This document shows, one piece after another, positions 26,825 to 37,304 of a stretch of 64,000 bases of DNA. The translations under genes were made by a program, and so were the position numbers. Numbering within the stretch: position 1 is the stretch's first letter; every line of letters begins with the position of its first letter. The notes beneath the pieces are model-generated. The model did no database searches. It was not told where the DNA came from and saw nothing but the letters and a program-made list of their open reading frames with translations. The DNA comes from Bacteroidales bacterium UBA2861 (GTDB taxonomy: Bacteria > Bacteroidota > Bacteroidia > Bacteroidales > UBA932), in the NCBI GenBank assembly GCA_002350615.1, contig DEFD01000027.1, forward strand, positions 1 to 64,000, written 5' to 3'.

Positions 26825-27481
26825 ATGCAGGAAAACATAAGACTCGAATATAACACGGAGCGTGAGAGGCTGGACATGCCCGAATACGGCAGGAATGTCC
26901 TGAAGATGGTGGAACAGCTGAAAGAAATCCCGGAAAAAGCGAAGAGAAGCGAACAGGCAAAGGCGGTTATCAAGACCATGGAACTGCTCAACCCCCAGGT
27001 CCGCAGCCAGGAAGACTGGGAGCACAAGCTCTGGGACCACCTTTACATGATCGCAGGTTTCGACCTGGACATCGACGCCCCCTTCCCCTCCCCCGTGAAG
27101 GAGGAATTCTCCACCAAGCCCGTGCCCATTCCCATGAAGGGCACCCGTATCAGGGCCACCCACTATGGAAGGAACATCGAAAAGATAATAGACCTGCTCT
27201 GCAAGGAGCCCGACGGAGAAGTGAAGACGGCCATGATCCGTTCGCTCGCCATATACATGCGCCAGCAGTATCTCATCTGGAACAAGGACAGCGTAGCCGA
27301 CGAGACCATCTTCGCCGACATCGAGAAGCTCTCCGACGGCGCCCTCAAGGTTCCCGAGGGAATCAGCCTCAGCAAGATATCTTCCGACGCGAACTTCGCC
27401 CGTCCCGGCATGGGACCGAACCTCGGCCAGAGCGGCAAGAGCAGGAATTCACGTAAATTCAAACACAAAGGCAGAAAATAA
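26825..27481 (+). CDS. DUF4290 family protein
   Basis: 218 residues of a Bacteroidota-specific family. Typical stretches are MPEYGRNVLKMVE near the N-terminus, WDHLYMIAGFDLDIDAPFP in the middle and YGRNIEKIIDL. The C-terminus is basic and low-complexity (SGKSRNSRKFKHKGRK), suggesting nucleic-acid contact. The function is unknown. It overlaps the ftsK start by one base and probably belongs to the chromosome-maintenance operon. Confidence 0.88.
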   Translation: MQENIRLEYNTERERLDMPEYGRNVLKMVEQLKEIPEKAKRSEQAKAVIKTMELLNPQVRSQEDWEHKLWDHLYMIAGFDLDIDAPFPSPVKEEFSTKPVPIPMKGTRIRATHYGRNIEKIIDLLCKEPDGEVKTAMIRSLAIYMRQQYLIWNKDSVADETIFADIEKLSDGALKVPEGISLSKISSDANFARPGMGPNLGQSGKSRNSRKFKHKGRK

Positions 27482-29904
27482 TGCGAAGGTTCCTGGATTA
27501 TCTGTCCTTCTGGAAAAACTGGGATGAGAAGGAGAAAGCCACCGCCGTCAGGATCATAGGATTCGCGACGGCTGTCCTGGCCGTTTTCGTGCTGATCGCC
27601 TCTCTGTCATATCTTGTCAACTGGAAGGCTGACAAGAGCGTGCTCTCGGAGCCCGACATGATGGACGGCAGCGTGGAGATAGCCAACGCGGCGGGCAAAC
27701 TCGGATACAAGACCGGGGTCCTGCTCGTCCGCAACCTCTTCGGTCTCGGCAGCTTCGCCCTGCTGGTGATCCTCGTGGCAGCGGCTGCCAGGCTCATCGC
27801 CGGAAAATGGCGCTGGTCCCTGCTCAAAACCACCATGCTCAGCATAAGCGGTGCCTTCGTGGCATCCCTCGTCCTTGCTTTCGCCGGGAACCTCGCCGGA
27901 ATCCCCTATGCCTTCGACGGAGGTCTGGGCGGAATCTGCGGCGCAGAGATAATTCTCTGGAGCACAAATCTTTTCGGCTCCGTGATAACTGGGATCCTCG
28001 TGGTGCTCGCCATCGTCCTCTGGCTCTTTGCAGCGAGCCACCGCTTCTCCGAATGGGTATATTCCCTGCTGATAAGCGAGACTGATGAAGAGCCGGACGT
28101 AACGGCAGAGCCCGAAGGAACCGAGGAACCCGAAGAACCGGAAGAGCCGGATGTGCCCCAGGGGCCGGCGATGCCTGAGCCGGCAAATGGAAATGAGGAC
28201 GGAGACGGGGAACCGGAGCCGACTCCACAGCCCGACGGGGACGAGAAGAAAGGAGGTGAGCCGGTAAAAGAGAATGGAGATAAGGGACTTACCGTGCAGA
28301 CGGACGACACCCTGGATCAGGACGTAAAGGATCTTCCTCCAATAAACAACAGGCTGGATCCTCCCGAGGGTCTGCCGGATTACAAGACTCCTTCAATCGA
28401 TTTCCTCCGCAATTACGAGTCCGCGAAGAAAACCGTCACCAAGGAGGAGCTCATGCGCAACAACAACCGCATCCGTGCCGCCCTCAGCAACTACAAGATA
28501 GAAATAGTCGATGTCAAGGCCGTCGTCGGCCCCACCGTCACCCTCTATAAGGTTTATCCCGCACAGGGCATCACGATCAACTCCTTCAAACTGCGCCAGG
28601 AAGACATCGCCCTCGCCCTGGGAGCAAAGGGGGTGCGAGTAGTCGTTCTCGCCGACTGCGTGGGCATTGAGGTTCCCAACGACAGTCCGTCCATAGTGCC
28701 TCTGCGGAATCTCCTCGGAAGCGAGGCGTTCCTTCAGAGCAAATACGAACTGCCCGTCGCCATAGGCTATACCATCACCCAGCAGGTGAAGGTTTTCGAC
28801 CTCAGCAACGCTCCCCATCTTCTCGTAGCGGGTGCCACCCAGCAGGGTAAATCCGTGGGTCTCAATGTGATAATCACATCGCTGCTTTACAGCAAGCATC
28901 CTTCCGAGCTCAAGTTCGTGTTCATCGACCCGAAGATGGTGGAATTCTCCGCATACAACGGCCTGCTGAAGCATTATCTGGCAGTCATGCCCACGGCCGG
29001 AGACGAGGAGGAAGAGAAGAAAAAGGCCATCGTCAAGAATTCCAAGGATGCCGAAACCATACTCAAGAGCCTTGTCGTGGAGATGGACGACCGTTACCAG
29101 CTGCTGAGCGAAGCCGGCGTGCAGAAGATAACCCAGTACAACGACAAGTACAAGCAGCGCAAGCTCCGTCCGGACAAAGGACACAGGTTCCTCCCCTACA
29201 TCGTCACCGTAGTCGATGAATATGCGGACCTCACAATGACCAAAGGCGCGAGCGCCGAGGTCAGGGCCTCTTCGATGAGCATCCAGAATTCCATCATCAG
29301 GCTCGCTCAGAAGGGCCGTGCGGCGGGAATCCATCTCGTGCTTGCCACCCAGAGGCCTTCGGTAGACGTCATCACCGGTGTCATCAAGGCTAACTTCCCT
29401 ATGCGAATCGCCTTCAGGGTGTCTTCAAGAGTTGACTCACAGACCATCCTCGATGCTCCGGGAGCCGAGAAACTGATAGGCCGGGGAGATATGCTCCTCT
29501 CCGCCGGAATAGACACCGAGCGAGTGCAGTGCGCCCTCATCGAAGGAGAGGAAATCAATGCCATAACCGAATTCATCGAGTCCCAGCAGGGATACAGGAA
29601 GAGTTACAACACTCCTTACTATCTGCCTGAAATCAAGGAAGAAGGAGGAGGAGGCGCAGGCGGAGACATGGGCGAGATGGATGAACGTTTCGAGGAAGCG
29701 GCAAAAGTCGTCGTGAGCAGCCAGAAAGGCTCCACCTCAGACCTGCAGCGCAAACTCGGCATGGGATATGCAAAGGCAGGCAGGGTAATGGATCAGCTGG
29801 AGCAGGCGGGAATCGTAGGTCCGCAGGAAGGCAGCAAGCCAAGGGCGGTCCTGGTTTCCAGCCTTGACGAGCTCCAGGAGATAATCGACAGGCTGAAACA
29901 ATGA
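27481..29904 (+). CDS. ftsK: DNA translocase FtsK/SpoIIIE
   Basis: 807 residues. Four or five N-terminal membrane helices (about 20-195), an acidic, proline-rich linker (about 200-290), then the motor domain with Walker A GATQQGKSVGLNV, Walker B-like VTVVDEYADL and a C-terminal winged-helix gamma domain (RKLGMGYAKAGRVMDQLE). It pumps chromosomal DNA through the division septum and aligns dif sites. The QQ in the Walker A loop is usual for Bacteroidota. The stop overlaps the next start as ATGA. Confidence 0.95.
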   Translation: MRRFLDYLSFWKNWDEKEKATAVRIIGFATAVLAVFVLIASLSYLVNWKADKSVLSEPDMMDGSVEIANAAGKLGYKTGVLLVRNLFGLGSFALLVILVAAAARLIAGKWRWSLLKTTMLSISGAFVASLVLAFAGNLAGIPYAFDGGLGGICGAEIILWSTNLFGSVITGILVVLAIVLWLFAASHRFSEWVYSLLISETDEEPDVTAEPEGTEEPEEPEEPDVPQGPAMPEPANGNEDGDGEPEPTPQPDGDEKKGGEPVKENGDKGLTVQTDDTLDQDVKDLPPINNRLDPPEGLPDYKTPSIDFLRNYESAKKTVTKEELMRNNNRIRAALSNYKIEIVDVKAVVGPTVTLYKVYPAQGITINSFKLRQEDIALALGAKGVRVVVLADCVGIEVPNDSPSIVPLRNLLGSEAFLQSKYELPVAIGYTITQQVKVFDLSNAPHLLVAGATQQGKSVGLNVIITSLLYSKHPSELKFVFIDPKMVEFSAYNGLLKHYLAVMPTAGDEEEEKKKAIVKNSKDAETILKSLVVEMDDRYQLLSEAGVQKITQYNDKYKQRKLRPDKGHRFLPYIVTVVDEYADLTMTKGASAEVRASSMSIQNSIIRLAQKGRAAGIHLVLATQRPSVDVITGVIKANFPMRIAFRVSSRVDSQTILDAPGAEKLIGRGDMLLSAGIDTERVQCALIEGEEINAITEFIESQQGYRKSYNTPYYLPEIKEEGGGGAGGDMGEMDERFEEAAKVVVSSQKGSTSDLQRKLGMGYAKAGRVMDQLEQAGIVGPQEGSKPRAVLVSSLDELQEIIDRLKQ

Positions 29905-30407
29905 AACGACTCACCACAATTCTGATCGCTTTTCTGGCCCTGTCCGCATTGCGGGCCCAGGATTTCGTCGCGGAAATCACCGCCTTCGTAAAAGATTCAA
30001 GGGTGGAGTGCGACTACACCTACAAGACAAGCGGCGCCACTGCGCTCAGCGGCTATGGCAGCGCCATCCTGCAGGGGAGTTGCTATAAACTTGAGGGCAA
30101 CGGCCTGAAAATCATCAGCAACGGCGTCACCCGCTGGACCGTGAATCCGTCCGGAAAGGAAGTTTACATCGAGACCGTAGGCGAAGGCGATTCCCTGCTC
30201 CACGGGCTCGAATCCATGTTGCGCGAGATTCCTGACCTGAAATACGAAAACGGGGTTTTGAGCGGCACGGTAAGGTTCCCCGGAGAAGAAGGCACCGTAT
30301 TCTGCACCCTTCAGAACATCACGAAGTCTGTCTCCGGAGACAACGGAATATTTACCTTCGACACCTCGGGTCTCGACAGCAGTTGGGTGATAACGGATTT
30401 GAGATGA
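29901..30407 (+). CDS. LolA-like outer-membrane lipoprotein carrier
   Basis: 168 residues with a signal peptide (MKRLTTILIAFLALSALRA, cleavage near AQD) and a LolA-like beta-barrel body (TRWTVNPSGKEVYIETVG, GTVRFPGEEGTVF). LolA ferries lipoproteins across the periplasm; this divergent form regularly follows ftsK in Bacteroidota. The start overlaps the ftsK stop and its stop overlaps the AddB-like start. Confidence 0.85.
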   Translation: MKRLTTILIAFLALSALRAQDFVAEITAFVKDSRVECDYTYKTSGATALSGYGSAILQGSCYKLEGNGLKIISNGVTRWTVNPSGKEVYIETVGEGDSLLHGLESMLREIPDLKYENGVLSGTVRFPGEEGTVFCTLQNITKSVSGDNGIFTFDTSGLDSSWVITDLR

Positions 30408-33226
30408 CGCCTTTCCTTAAACAAGTTGCAGATCATTATTACACAGACGGTAATTTGGGCCGTCTGTGTTTTGTCTTTCCCAACAAGCGTTCGGGACTGT
30501 TTTTCAAGAAATATCTGGCCGGCACTGTCGCCGAGGCCGGAGGAACGCAGTTCGCCCCCAAGATCATCACCATAAACGAGTTCTTCTACGCTCTCACCGG
30601 CAGCGTGCTCACGGACAGGCTGCAGCTTCTTTATGAACTCTGGAATTGTTACTGCAAACTGACTCCGCGGCAGGAGAGCCTGGACGAGTTCCTCTATTGG
30701 GGAGGCGTGATCCTTTCGGATTTCGACGATGTGGACAAATACCTCGCGGACCCCAGGATGATTTTCAGCAACATAGCTGAGCTCAAGGGGATGCAGGACG
30801 ATTTCAGCTGGCTGGATGAAGGGCAGAGGGATGCAATCCGGCATTTCATCTCCCTTTTTGAAAAAGACGGCGGCTACAAGGGAGAATTCAGAAAAATCTG
30901 GGATATCCTATACCCTTTATATAAAAGCTTCAACGAGGCGCTCGCGGCAAAAGGGCTCTGCTATGAGGGGATGGTTTACCGCAAACTCGCTGAAAGCCTG
31001 GAAGATACTCCCGTGGCCGATTTGCTGCAGGAGAAATTCGAAGGAAAGGAAAAATTCGTTTTTACCGGCCTCAACGCCCTCAACAAATGCGAAAGGAAGG
31101 TCCTTGCGAAGATGAGGGATGCGGGCTTCGCCGAGTTCTGCTGGGACTACAGCAGCAATGAGATCAAGGATCCCCAGAACAAGTCATCGCACTTCCTCGG
31201 GGAGTTCAGCCAGCTTTATCCGCAGGCGTTCAAACCCGATCCTGAAGGTCTCGGGAAGCCCGTGATCAACGCCCTCAGCGTCTCTTCCGCGGTTGGCCAG
31301 GCAAAGCAGTTGCCTGCCATATTGCAAAGGCTCCGCAGCGCGGACGGAAGCGCCGCGGAAACAGACATCGAAACGGCAGTGGTCCTCCCCGACGAGGGTC
31401 TGCTTCTTCCTGTGCTCAATTCCATCCCACCGGAAGTCCCGCGCATCAATGTCACCATGGGATACCCTATCCGCGGAAGCGAGTTTCTCAGCATGATGAA
31501 CGATATCGCCGCCCTGCAGGTCCATCTCCGTGAAAGCGAAGGGAAAATATCCTTCTATCACCGTCAGGTATGGGGACTTTTCTCCAACAGCGTCTTCCGC
31601 AAATGCCTGAGCGAGGAAGAAAAGGCCAACTGCGGGATTGTGCGTGAAAACGGTAAATACTATATTCCCGAATCCGAGCTGGTGGCCGGCGAGGTCAGCG
31701 GATTGATATTCCGCAAGGCCGGAGACGATATCGCAAGCTATCAGAAAGCCATCATCACCGCCATCGCTCCCCTGCTGAAAGGCAGTCTGGAGCAGGAATT
31801 CGCCATGGTCTGGTACAAGGCCCTGACGAGGCTTGAGAATCTGCATCTGGACATCAAGCCACGCACCTGGTATCGCCTGCTCATGCAGCTCGCATCCGGA
31901 GAATCCGTCCCGTTCAAGGGAGAACCGCTTGCGGGAATGCAGGTTCTCGGGCCGCTTGAAACCAGGGCGCTGGATTTCAAGAACCTGATCATCCTTTCCT
32001 TCAACGAAGGCATCTTCCCAAGGCACAACGTCGCGTCTTCCTTCATCCCCGCGGAAATCCGAAAGGGTTTCGACCTGCCTACCTATGAGCATCAGGACGC
32101 CATCTGGGCATACTATTTCTACCGCCTTATCCAAAGGGCGGAGAACGTGTGGCTGGTTTCAGACTCCCGGACGGACGTATCCCGTTCCGGCGAGGAAAGC
32201 CGCTATCTCAAGCAGTTGGAGATGCTCTATGGCTTCGACATCCACCGCTACGTGATGAAGGCCGAGCAGAAGACCGAAGACAGGGATATTATTCAGGACC
32301 TTCCCCGTACCCAGGAAGATATAGAGCTTCTGCACGGCAATATGCTCTCCGCCACGGCGCTGCAGGATTATATCAATTGTCCTGCGAAATTCTATTTCGG
32401 CAGGGTGCGGGGCCTGAAGGCAACGGAAGAAGTAGCGGAAGCGCTGGATTCCGGAATGATAGGAAGGATCGTGCACTCAGCCATGCAGAACCTGTATAGC
32501 AAGCCGCCGTTCTTCAGCGAGAATCCGGTGCATTACGATGAGATAAGCGCCGATTTCCTGAAAGGGCTGCTCTCCGAAGACGACAAACGCATTCCACTCG
32601 TGGTGGACTACAATATCCGCAAGGAGATGAAGAGTCCGGATATCAGCGGGCGTAACCTCGTTTTCCGGGAGCTCATACTAAAATATGTCCGCCGCATCAT
32701 TTCCACGGACCTGGAACTGCTCCACGGCAGGAAATCCTTCAAATGCTTCGGCCTGGAAGACAGGAAGTTCATGGAGATAGGAGGATTCCGTTTCATCGGC
32801 TTCATCGACAGGCTGGACAGTTTCGAGCCGGGGATGGCACGCATAGTGGACTATAAGACCGGTTCCGTAAAAGATGAAGACATAAACATCAATCCGGACA
32901 ATGCCGAAAATGTGGTGAAAGCGCTTTTCGAAGGCAAATACAAGGACCGTCCGAAGATAGCGCTGCAGCTCTATCTTTACGACCGCTTCCTGAAGGGTGA
33001 CCCCAGAATCAGCGGATACGCCCGCATGAACTGCCTCTATCAGACAGGAAACCTTTTCACCGACGGGCCTCTCTCTTCCGTCGTCTGTCCCGAGTTCAAC
33101 GAGTTGATGGACAAGCGGATAGACGAACTGCTGGAACGTATGGACAAGCCCGAGGGGAACTGGGAGCGCACGGCAGACACGGATACCTGCACTTATTGTG
33201 ATTTCAAAAAACTTTGCGGAAGATGA
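30404..33226 (+). CDS. PD-(D/E)XK nuclease with dead helicase domain (AddB-like)
   Basis: 940 residues. The N-terminal half resembles a UvrD-type helicase without a Walker A loop (CFVFPNKRSGLFFKKY). The C-terminal nuclease has GRIVHSAMQNL, the active-site aspartate/lysine in IVDYKTGSV, and the iron-sulfur-type cysteines CPAKFYFG and CTYCDFKKLC. With the downstream helicase-nuclease it forms an AddAB/RecBCD-type enzyme for double-strand-break repair. ATG 30404 overlaps the LolA stop as ATGA; 30383 would overlap it further. Confidence 0.88.
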   Translation: MTPFLKQVADHYYTDGNLGRLCFVFPNKRSGLFFKKYLAGTVAEAGGTQFAPKIITINEFFYALTGSVLTDRLQLLYELWNCYCKLTPRQESLDEFLYWGGVILSDFDDVDKYLADPRMIFSNIAELKGMQDDFSWLDEGQRDAIRHFISLFEKDGGYKGEFRKIWDILYPLYKSFNEALAAKGLCYEGMVYRKLAESLEDTPVADLLQEKFEGKEKFVFTGLNALNKCERKVLAKMRDAGFAEFCWDYSSNEIKDPQNKSSHFLGEFSQLYPQAFKPDPEGLGKPVINALSVSSAVGQAKQLPAILQRLRSADGSAAETDIETAVVLPDEGLLLPVLNSIPPEVPRINVTMGYPIRGSEFLSMMNDIAALQVHLRESEGKISFYHRQVWGLFSNSVFRKCLSEEEKANCGIVRENGKYYIPESELVAGEVSGLIFRKAGDDIASYQKAIITAIAPLLKGSLEQEFAMVWYKALTRLENLHLDIKPRTWYRLLMQLASGESVPFKGEPLAGMQVLGPLETRALDFKNLIILSFNEGIFPRHNVASSFIPAEIRKGFDLPTYEHQDAIWAYYFYRLIQRAENVWLVSDSRTDVSRSGEESRYLKQLEMLYGFDIHRYVMKAEQKTEDRDIIQDLPRTQEDIELLHGNMLSATALQDYINCPAKFYFGRVRGLKATEEVAEALDSGMIGRIVHSAMQNLYSKPPFFSENPVHYDEISADFLKGLLSEDDKRIPLVVDYNIRKEMKSPDISGRNLVFRELILKYVRRIISTDLELLHGRKSFKCFGLEDRKFMEIGGFRFIGFIDRLDSFEPGMARIVDYKTGSVKDEDININPDNAENVVKALFEGKYKDRPKIALQLYLYDRFLKGDPRISGYARMNCLYQTGNLFTDGPLSSVVCPEFNELMDKRIDELLERMDKPEGNWERTADTDTCTYCDFKKLCGR

Positions 33227-36144
33227 TCAGGATAGAGAAAGCCTCCGCAGGGTCGGGCAAGACATACACCCTGTCGCACACATATCTCAGCCTCCTGAAA
33301 GAGCGCTATGCATACCGTCATATCCTTGCCGTAACCTTCACCAACAAGGCTACTGCCGAAATGAAGGACAGGATACTCAGGGTGCTTTTCCACAAATCCG
33401 CCGACGATCCGGATGCAAAGGCGATGCTAACGGACATCCTGCACGACTACAGCGCATTTTCGGTGAGCACCATCGACAAGTTCTTCCAGCGGGCCCTGAA
33501 GGCCTTCGCACGTGAGATCGGACAGACGGCCGACTACAAGATAGAACTGGACAAGCCTTCGCTGATAAACGAAGCCATGGACCGCATCCTGGATTCCCTT
33601 TCGGAAGAAGACACGGATGTGCTCGGGTGGCTGAAAACGAATATGGAATACCGTCTGGGCCGTGGGGAAAGGCTTTCGGTGGAGGATGAACTCCACGAAA
33701 TAGGCGCCAGGCTCAAGAACGATGAATTCACTAAGCTGACTGCTTCCGGAGAAACTCCGGATTTCAGCAGGGAAAGGCTGCTCGCTGTGCGGGAGAATTG
33801 CGAAAAGATAATCAGGGAGTTCCATAAGGATATCTACGAAGCAGCAAAAGCGCTGGTCGTAAAGAGCAAGAATGCGGTTAAACAGGCTGCAGTATACCAG
33901 GCCGGATTCAAGGACACTGACCGTGTGCCCTACCCGCAGGTTACGCTCGCGAAGGAAGCCGATGGCACTCCATTCATGGACCTTTTTTTGAGCGGCAACC
34001 GCTTCATCTGGTACAACACCGCACGCATCATCCTGGACAGCTGGTTCAGCCTCGGACTCGCCAGGGAATTCTTCAAGAGTTTCGACGATCTTCTCCGGGA
34101 AAAGGACCTCATGTGCCTGGACGATTCCAATTCATTGCTGCAGAAGATTATAGCGGACAGCGACGCTCCTTTCGTCTATGAAAAACTGGGAGTCCGCTAC
34201 ACCAATTTCCTGCTGGACGAGTTTCAGGACACTTCCAACGTACAGTGGAACAACTTTCTGCCGCTTTTGGCAGAAAGCGATGCCGGCGGGAACGAGAGCC
34301 TTATAGTAGGCGACGTGAAGCAGAGCATCTACCGCTGGAGGGATTCCGACTGGGAACTCCTCGCCCACCGGGTGAAAGACAGTTTTCCCCGCGCAGACGA
34401 GCACCATTCCGAATTCAACTGGAGAAGCGTGGACCTGGTGCGGGATTTCAATAACAAATTCTTCGGAAAGGTCAAAGCCATCCTTGGTAAGGATTCCGTA
34501 CTTTACGGGGACGTCGAGCAGAAATTCCCTGAAGGGAAAAAGACCCCGGACCAGCAGAAGGGATGCGTGAAAGTGAGTTTCTGCGACAAGAATGAAGAAA
34601 TAGAGAAGGTGGTCGAATCCATCGGCGAAGCCCTTGCAGCCGGAGCATCCTACAGCGATATCACCATCCTGGTAAGGATGAACAAGGAAGGCGCCCTCAT
34701 CGCTTCCGAACTTATGTCCAGGGGCATCAGGGTGATTTCCGACGACAGCCTCGCCATTTCATCATCTTCCGTAGTGAGGGGACTGGTGGCCATTCTTTCC
34801 TGCCTGGACAACAAGAAAGACAAGATCAACGATTATCTCTGCTCCGGACTTGGTGTGGAGATTCCGGAAGAATACCATTCACTGCTGGATCTCTGCGAAA
34901 AGATCCTGCGCGCCATAAAGGAGAAACACCCGGACAGTTTCAAGGGCGAAAGCCTTTTCATTCAGGCATTTATGGATTCACTCAGGGACTGGGTGGACGC
35001 CAACGGCAACGACCTTCACTTCTTCCTGGAATACTGGAACCGCAAGGAAAGCTATATAGGTTCACCGGACAACAACGATTCCGTGAGGATACTCACCGTG
35101 CACAAGGCTAAAGGTCTGGAAGCGCCGTACATCATCTTCCCTTTCATAGAAAACGTGGGAATGTACAGGAAGGGCTGGCACTGGTGCCGGCTCGACACGG
35201 AAGGGACTCCTTTCGGCAAGGAGTGCCAGGGGATCTACCCGGTGGAACTGAATACATCTTCGGCAGACACGCTGTTCCGCAAGGATCTCGAAGACGAGAT
35301 GCAGAAGCAGCTGATAGATAATCTTAACACGGTTTACGTCGCGTTCACCAGGGCCACCAAGTGCATGCATCTGATCTCGGCCATACCTACCAAAAAGTTC
35401 CTTGCAGCCATACCGGGCGGTTACGCTGACAGTTCCCGCTACGCCAACTATTCCCAGGTACTCTACCAGTACTGCCGTCCGGGCGGCGAATCTGATGCAT
35501 CCGGAGAAGGCAAGGTCCTCTCCAGTGGCAGCGACGGCGCATTCGACAAGATTTACGGGGAGATGTACGACTTCAGCCGCATGCCCGAGGAGGACAGGAA
35601 GAAAAAGAGCGGCGGCGAGGACTTCCCTTCCGAATACTGCTGCTACGATTCTTCCGACCGTCTGACCGGGATTAGCTCCGCTGGAGAATTCTTCGACGAG
35701 CTTGCCGGCGAGGAAGAAAGTGCAAGGCAGAACGGTATAGTTCTTCACGATATCCTGTCCAGGGTTAACAGGTCCGAGGACCTTCGGGCCGCTGTCAATG
35801 AAGCGGAACTGGACGGCCTTCTGACGGTGCAAGAAGGTGAAGATGCCTTCAAGCTGCTGTCTTCGCGTATAGCCGCCCATCCGGAGTTTTTCCCGGAGAA
35901 AGCGGCAATCTTCAACGAGCAGGATATCATCACGGAAAACGGAGACAGCCTGAGGCCGGACAGGGTGCTGGACGAAGGCGGCCGCATCACCGTGATAGAT
36001 TATAAGTTCGGGAAGGAGAATCCGGCTTACCGCAGGCAGGTCCTGGGCTATATGGATCTATTCAGGAAGATGGGCTACGCCCAAGTTTCGGGCCGAATCT
36101 GGTATGTTTACCAGGACAAAGTGGACATCATCCCGGATAATTGA
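33223..36144 (+). CDS. UvrD-type helicase with C-terminal nuclease (AddA/RecB-like)
   Basis: 973 residues. Walker A ASAGSGKTYTLSHTYLSLL is at the N-terminus. Motif II is LLDEFQDTSN, motif III GDVKQSIYRWR, motif V VHKAKGLEAPYII and motif VI VYVAFTRATKCMHL. The C-terminal nuclease region has LRPDRVLDEGG and ITVIDYKFGK. It unwinds and trims broken DNA ends with the AddB-like partner encoded just upstream; ATG 33223 overlaps that stop as ATGA. Confidence 0.92.
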   Translation: MIRIEKASAGSGKTYTLSHTYLSLLKERYAYRHILAVTFTNKATAEMKDRILRVLFHKSADDPDAKAMLTDILHDYSAFSVSTIDKFFQRALKAFAREIGQTADYKIELDKPSLINEAMDRILDSLSEEDTDVLGWLKTNMEYRLGRGERLSVEDELHEIGARLKNDEFTKLTASGETPDFSRERLLAVRENCEKIIREFHKDIYEAAKALVVKSKNAVKQAAVYQAGFKDTDRVPYPQVTLAKEADGTPFMDLFLSGNRFIWYNTARIILDSWFSLGLAREFFKSFDDLLREKDLMCLDDSNSLLQKIIADSDAPFVYEKLGVRYTNFLLDEFQDTSNVQWNNFLPLLAESDAGGNESLIVGDVKQSIYRWRDSDWELLAHRVKDSFPRADEHHSEFNWRSVDLVRDFNNKFFGKVKAILGKDSVLYGDVEQKFPEGKKTPDQQKGCVKVSFCDKNEEIEKVVESIGEALAAGASYSDITILVRMNKEGALIASELMSRGIRVISDDSLAISSSSVVRGLVAILSCLDNKKDKINDYLCSGLGVEIPEEYHSLLDLCEKILRAIKEKHPDSFKGESLFIQAFMDSLRDWVDANGNDLHFFLEYWNRKESYIGSPDNNDSVRILTVHKAKGLEAPYIIFPFIENVGMYRKGWHWCRLDTEGTPFGKECQGIYPVELNTSSADTLFRKDLEDEMQKQLIDNLNTVYVAFTRATKCMHLISAIPTKKFLAAIPGGYADSSRYANYSQVLYQYCRPGGESDASGEGKVLSSGSDGAFDKIYGEMYDFSRMPEEDRKKKSGGEDFPSEYCCYDSSDRLTGISSAGEFFDELAGEEESARQNGIVLHDILSRVNRSEDLRAAVNEAELDGLLTVQEGEDAFKLLSSRIAAHPEFFPEKAAIFNEQDIITENGDSLRPDRVLDEGGRITVIDYKFGKENPAYRRQVLGYMDLFRKMGYAQVSGRIWYVYQDKVDIIPDN

Positions 36145-36161
36145 GTAAATTTGTGCTCTGT

Positions 36162-37277
36162 ATGAGTTTCCGCGAGAACGATTTTTCAAGGCTTGAGCTC
36201 CGCCTGCCGGCATGCAAGGCGAACTACCGCTATTTCCGCTCCCTTCTGGAGCCGGAAACGCGACTTCTCGTTCTCGTCAAGGCCAATGCCTACGGGCACG
36301 GCGCTGTGGAATTCGCATCCATGATGCAGGGTGAAGGCGCTGATTATCTTGCCGTTGCCCTTCCGCTCGAAGGTGTGGAGCTTCGCAAGGCAGGTATCAC
36401 CCTCCCGATCCTGGTGCTCACCGCCGGGACCGATTTCTTCGAGGAGATGGTGGACTACCGTCTCGAACCTTCCATTCCGAATCTTTACAGTCTCAAGGTC
36501 CTGGTTTCAGTGCTGCAGAGGCGTGGTGTCAGGGACTTCCCCATCCATATCAAGCTGGACACCGGCATGCACCGCCTGGGATTCATGAGCGATGAACTCC
36601 CCGCCCTTTTCGAGTACCTCCCAGGATGCCCGGAAGTGAAGGTTGTCTCCTGCTTTTCGCATCTCGCAGTGGCGGAAGACCCGGAGCAGGATGCATTCAC
36701 GCTGGGACAGATCGAGCTTTTCCGGAAGAACGCCCAGGCCCTTACCGACGCTCTCGGATATAAGCCGATGTGGCATATCCTCAACTCGGCAGGCATAGAA
36801 CGCTTCCCGCAGTACCAGTTCGACATGGTGCGGCTGGGAATAGGCATCTATGGCATCAGCGCCCTTCCCGGGGTCCGGCTGGAACCGGTTGCTTCCCTGA
36901 AGGTCAAGATCCTTCAGATCAAACAGTTGAAGGGGGCCGACGAGACTGTGGGATATGGCCGCTGGGGCAAGGTCTCCCCTGCCGGCACCACCATCGCCAC
37001 CATCCCCTGCGGCTATGCGGACGGCCTCGACAGGCATCTCGGCCGCGGCAACGCCTCATTCAGCGTCAACGGGCACCGCGCCCCCACAATCGGCAATATC
37101 TGCATGGACATGTGCATGCTGGACGTCACCGGAATCCCCTGCGAAGTGGGCGACACCGTCACCATTTTCGGCTCCGACCCCACCGTGGAGGAACTCGCCG
37201 ACCGCCTCGGCACCATCCCCTACGAAATCCTCACCTCCGTCCCGAGGCGTATCGAAAGGATAATCGTCAGGAAATAA
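36162..37277 (+). CDS. alr: Alanine racemase
   Basis: 371 residues. The PLP lysine lies in LVKANAYGHGAVEFA near residue 41, and the second catalytic residue region is GNICMDMCMLDVT. It makes D-alanine for peptidoglycan. In many Bacteroidota the racemase is fused to MurF; here it stands alone. A TTG at 36141 overlaps the upstream stop (TTGA) in the same way as neighbouring genes and may be the true start, adding seven residues. Confidence 0.92.
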   Translation: MSFRENDFSRLELRLPACKANYRYFRSLLEPETRLLVLVKANAYGHGAVEFASMMQGEGADYLAVALPLEGVELRKAGITLPILVLTAGTDFFEEMVDYRLEPSIPNLYSLKVLVSVLQRRGVRDFPIHIKLDTGMHRLGFMSDELPALFEYLPGCPEVKVVSCFSHLAVAEDPEQDAFTLGQIELFRKNAQALTDALGYKPMWHILNSAGIERFPQYQFDMVRLGIGIYGISALPGVRLEPVASLKVKILQIKQLKGADETVGYGRWGKVSPAGTTIATIPCGYADGLDRHLGRGNASFSVNGHRAPTIGNICMDMCMLDVTGIPCEVGDTVTIFGSDPTVEELADRLGTIPYEILTSVPRRIERIIVRK

Positions 37278-37304
37278 AGGCGAGGAGCCATCATTTAAGG
37301 GGCC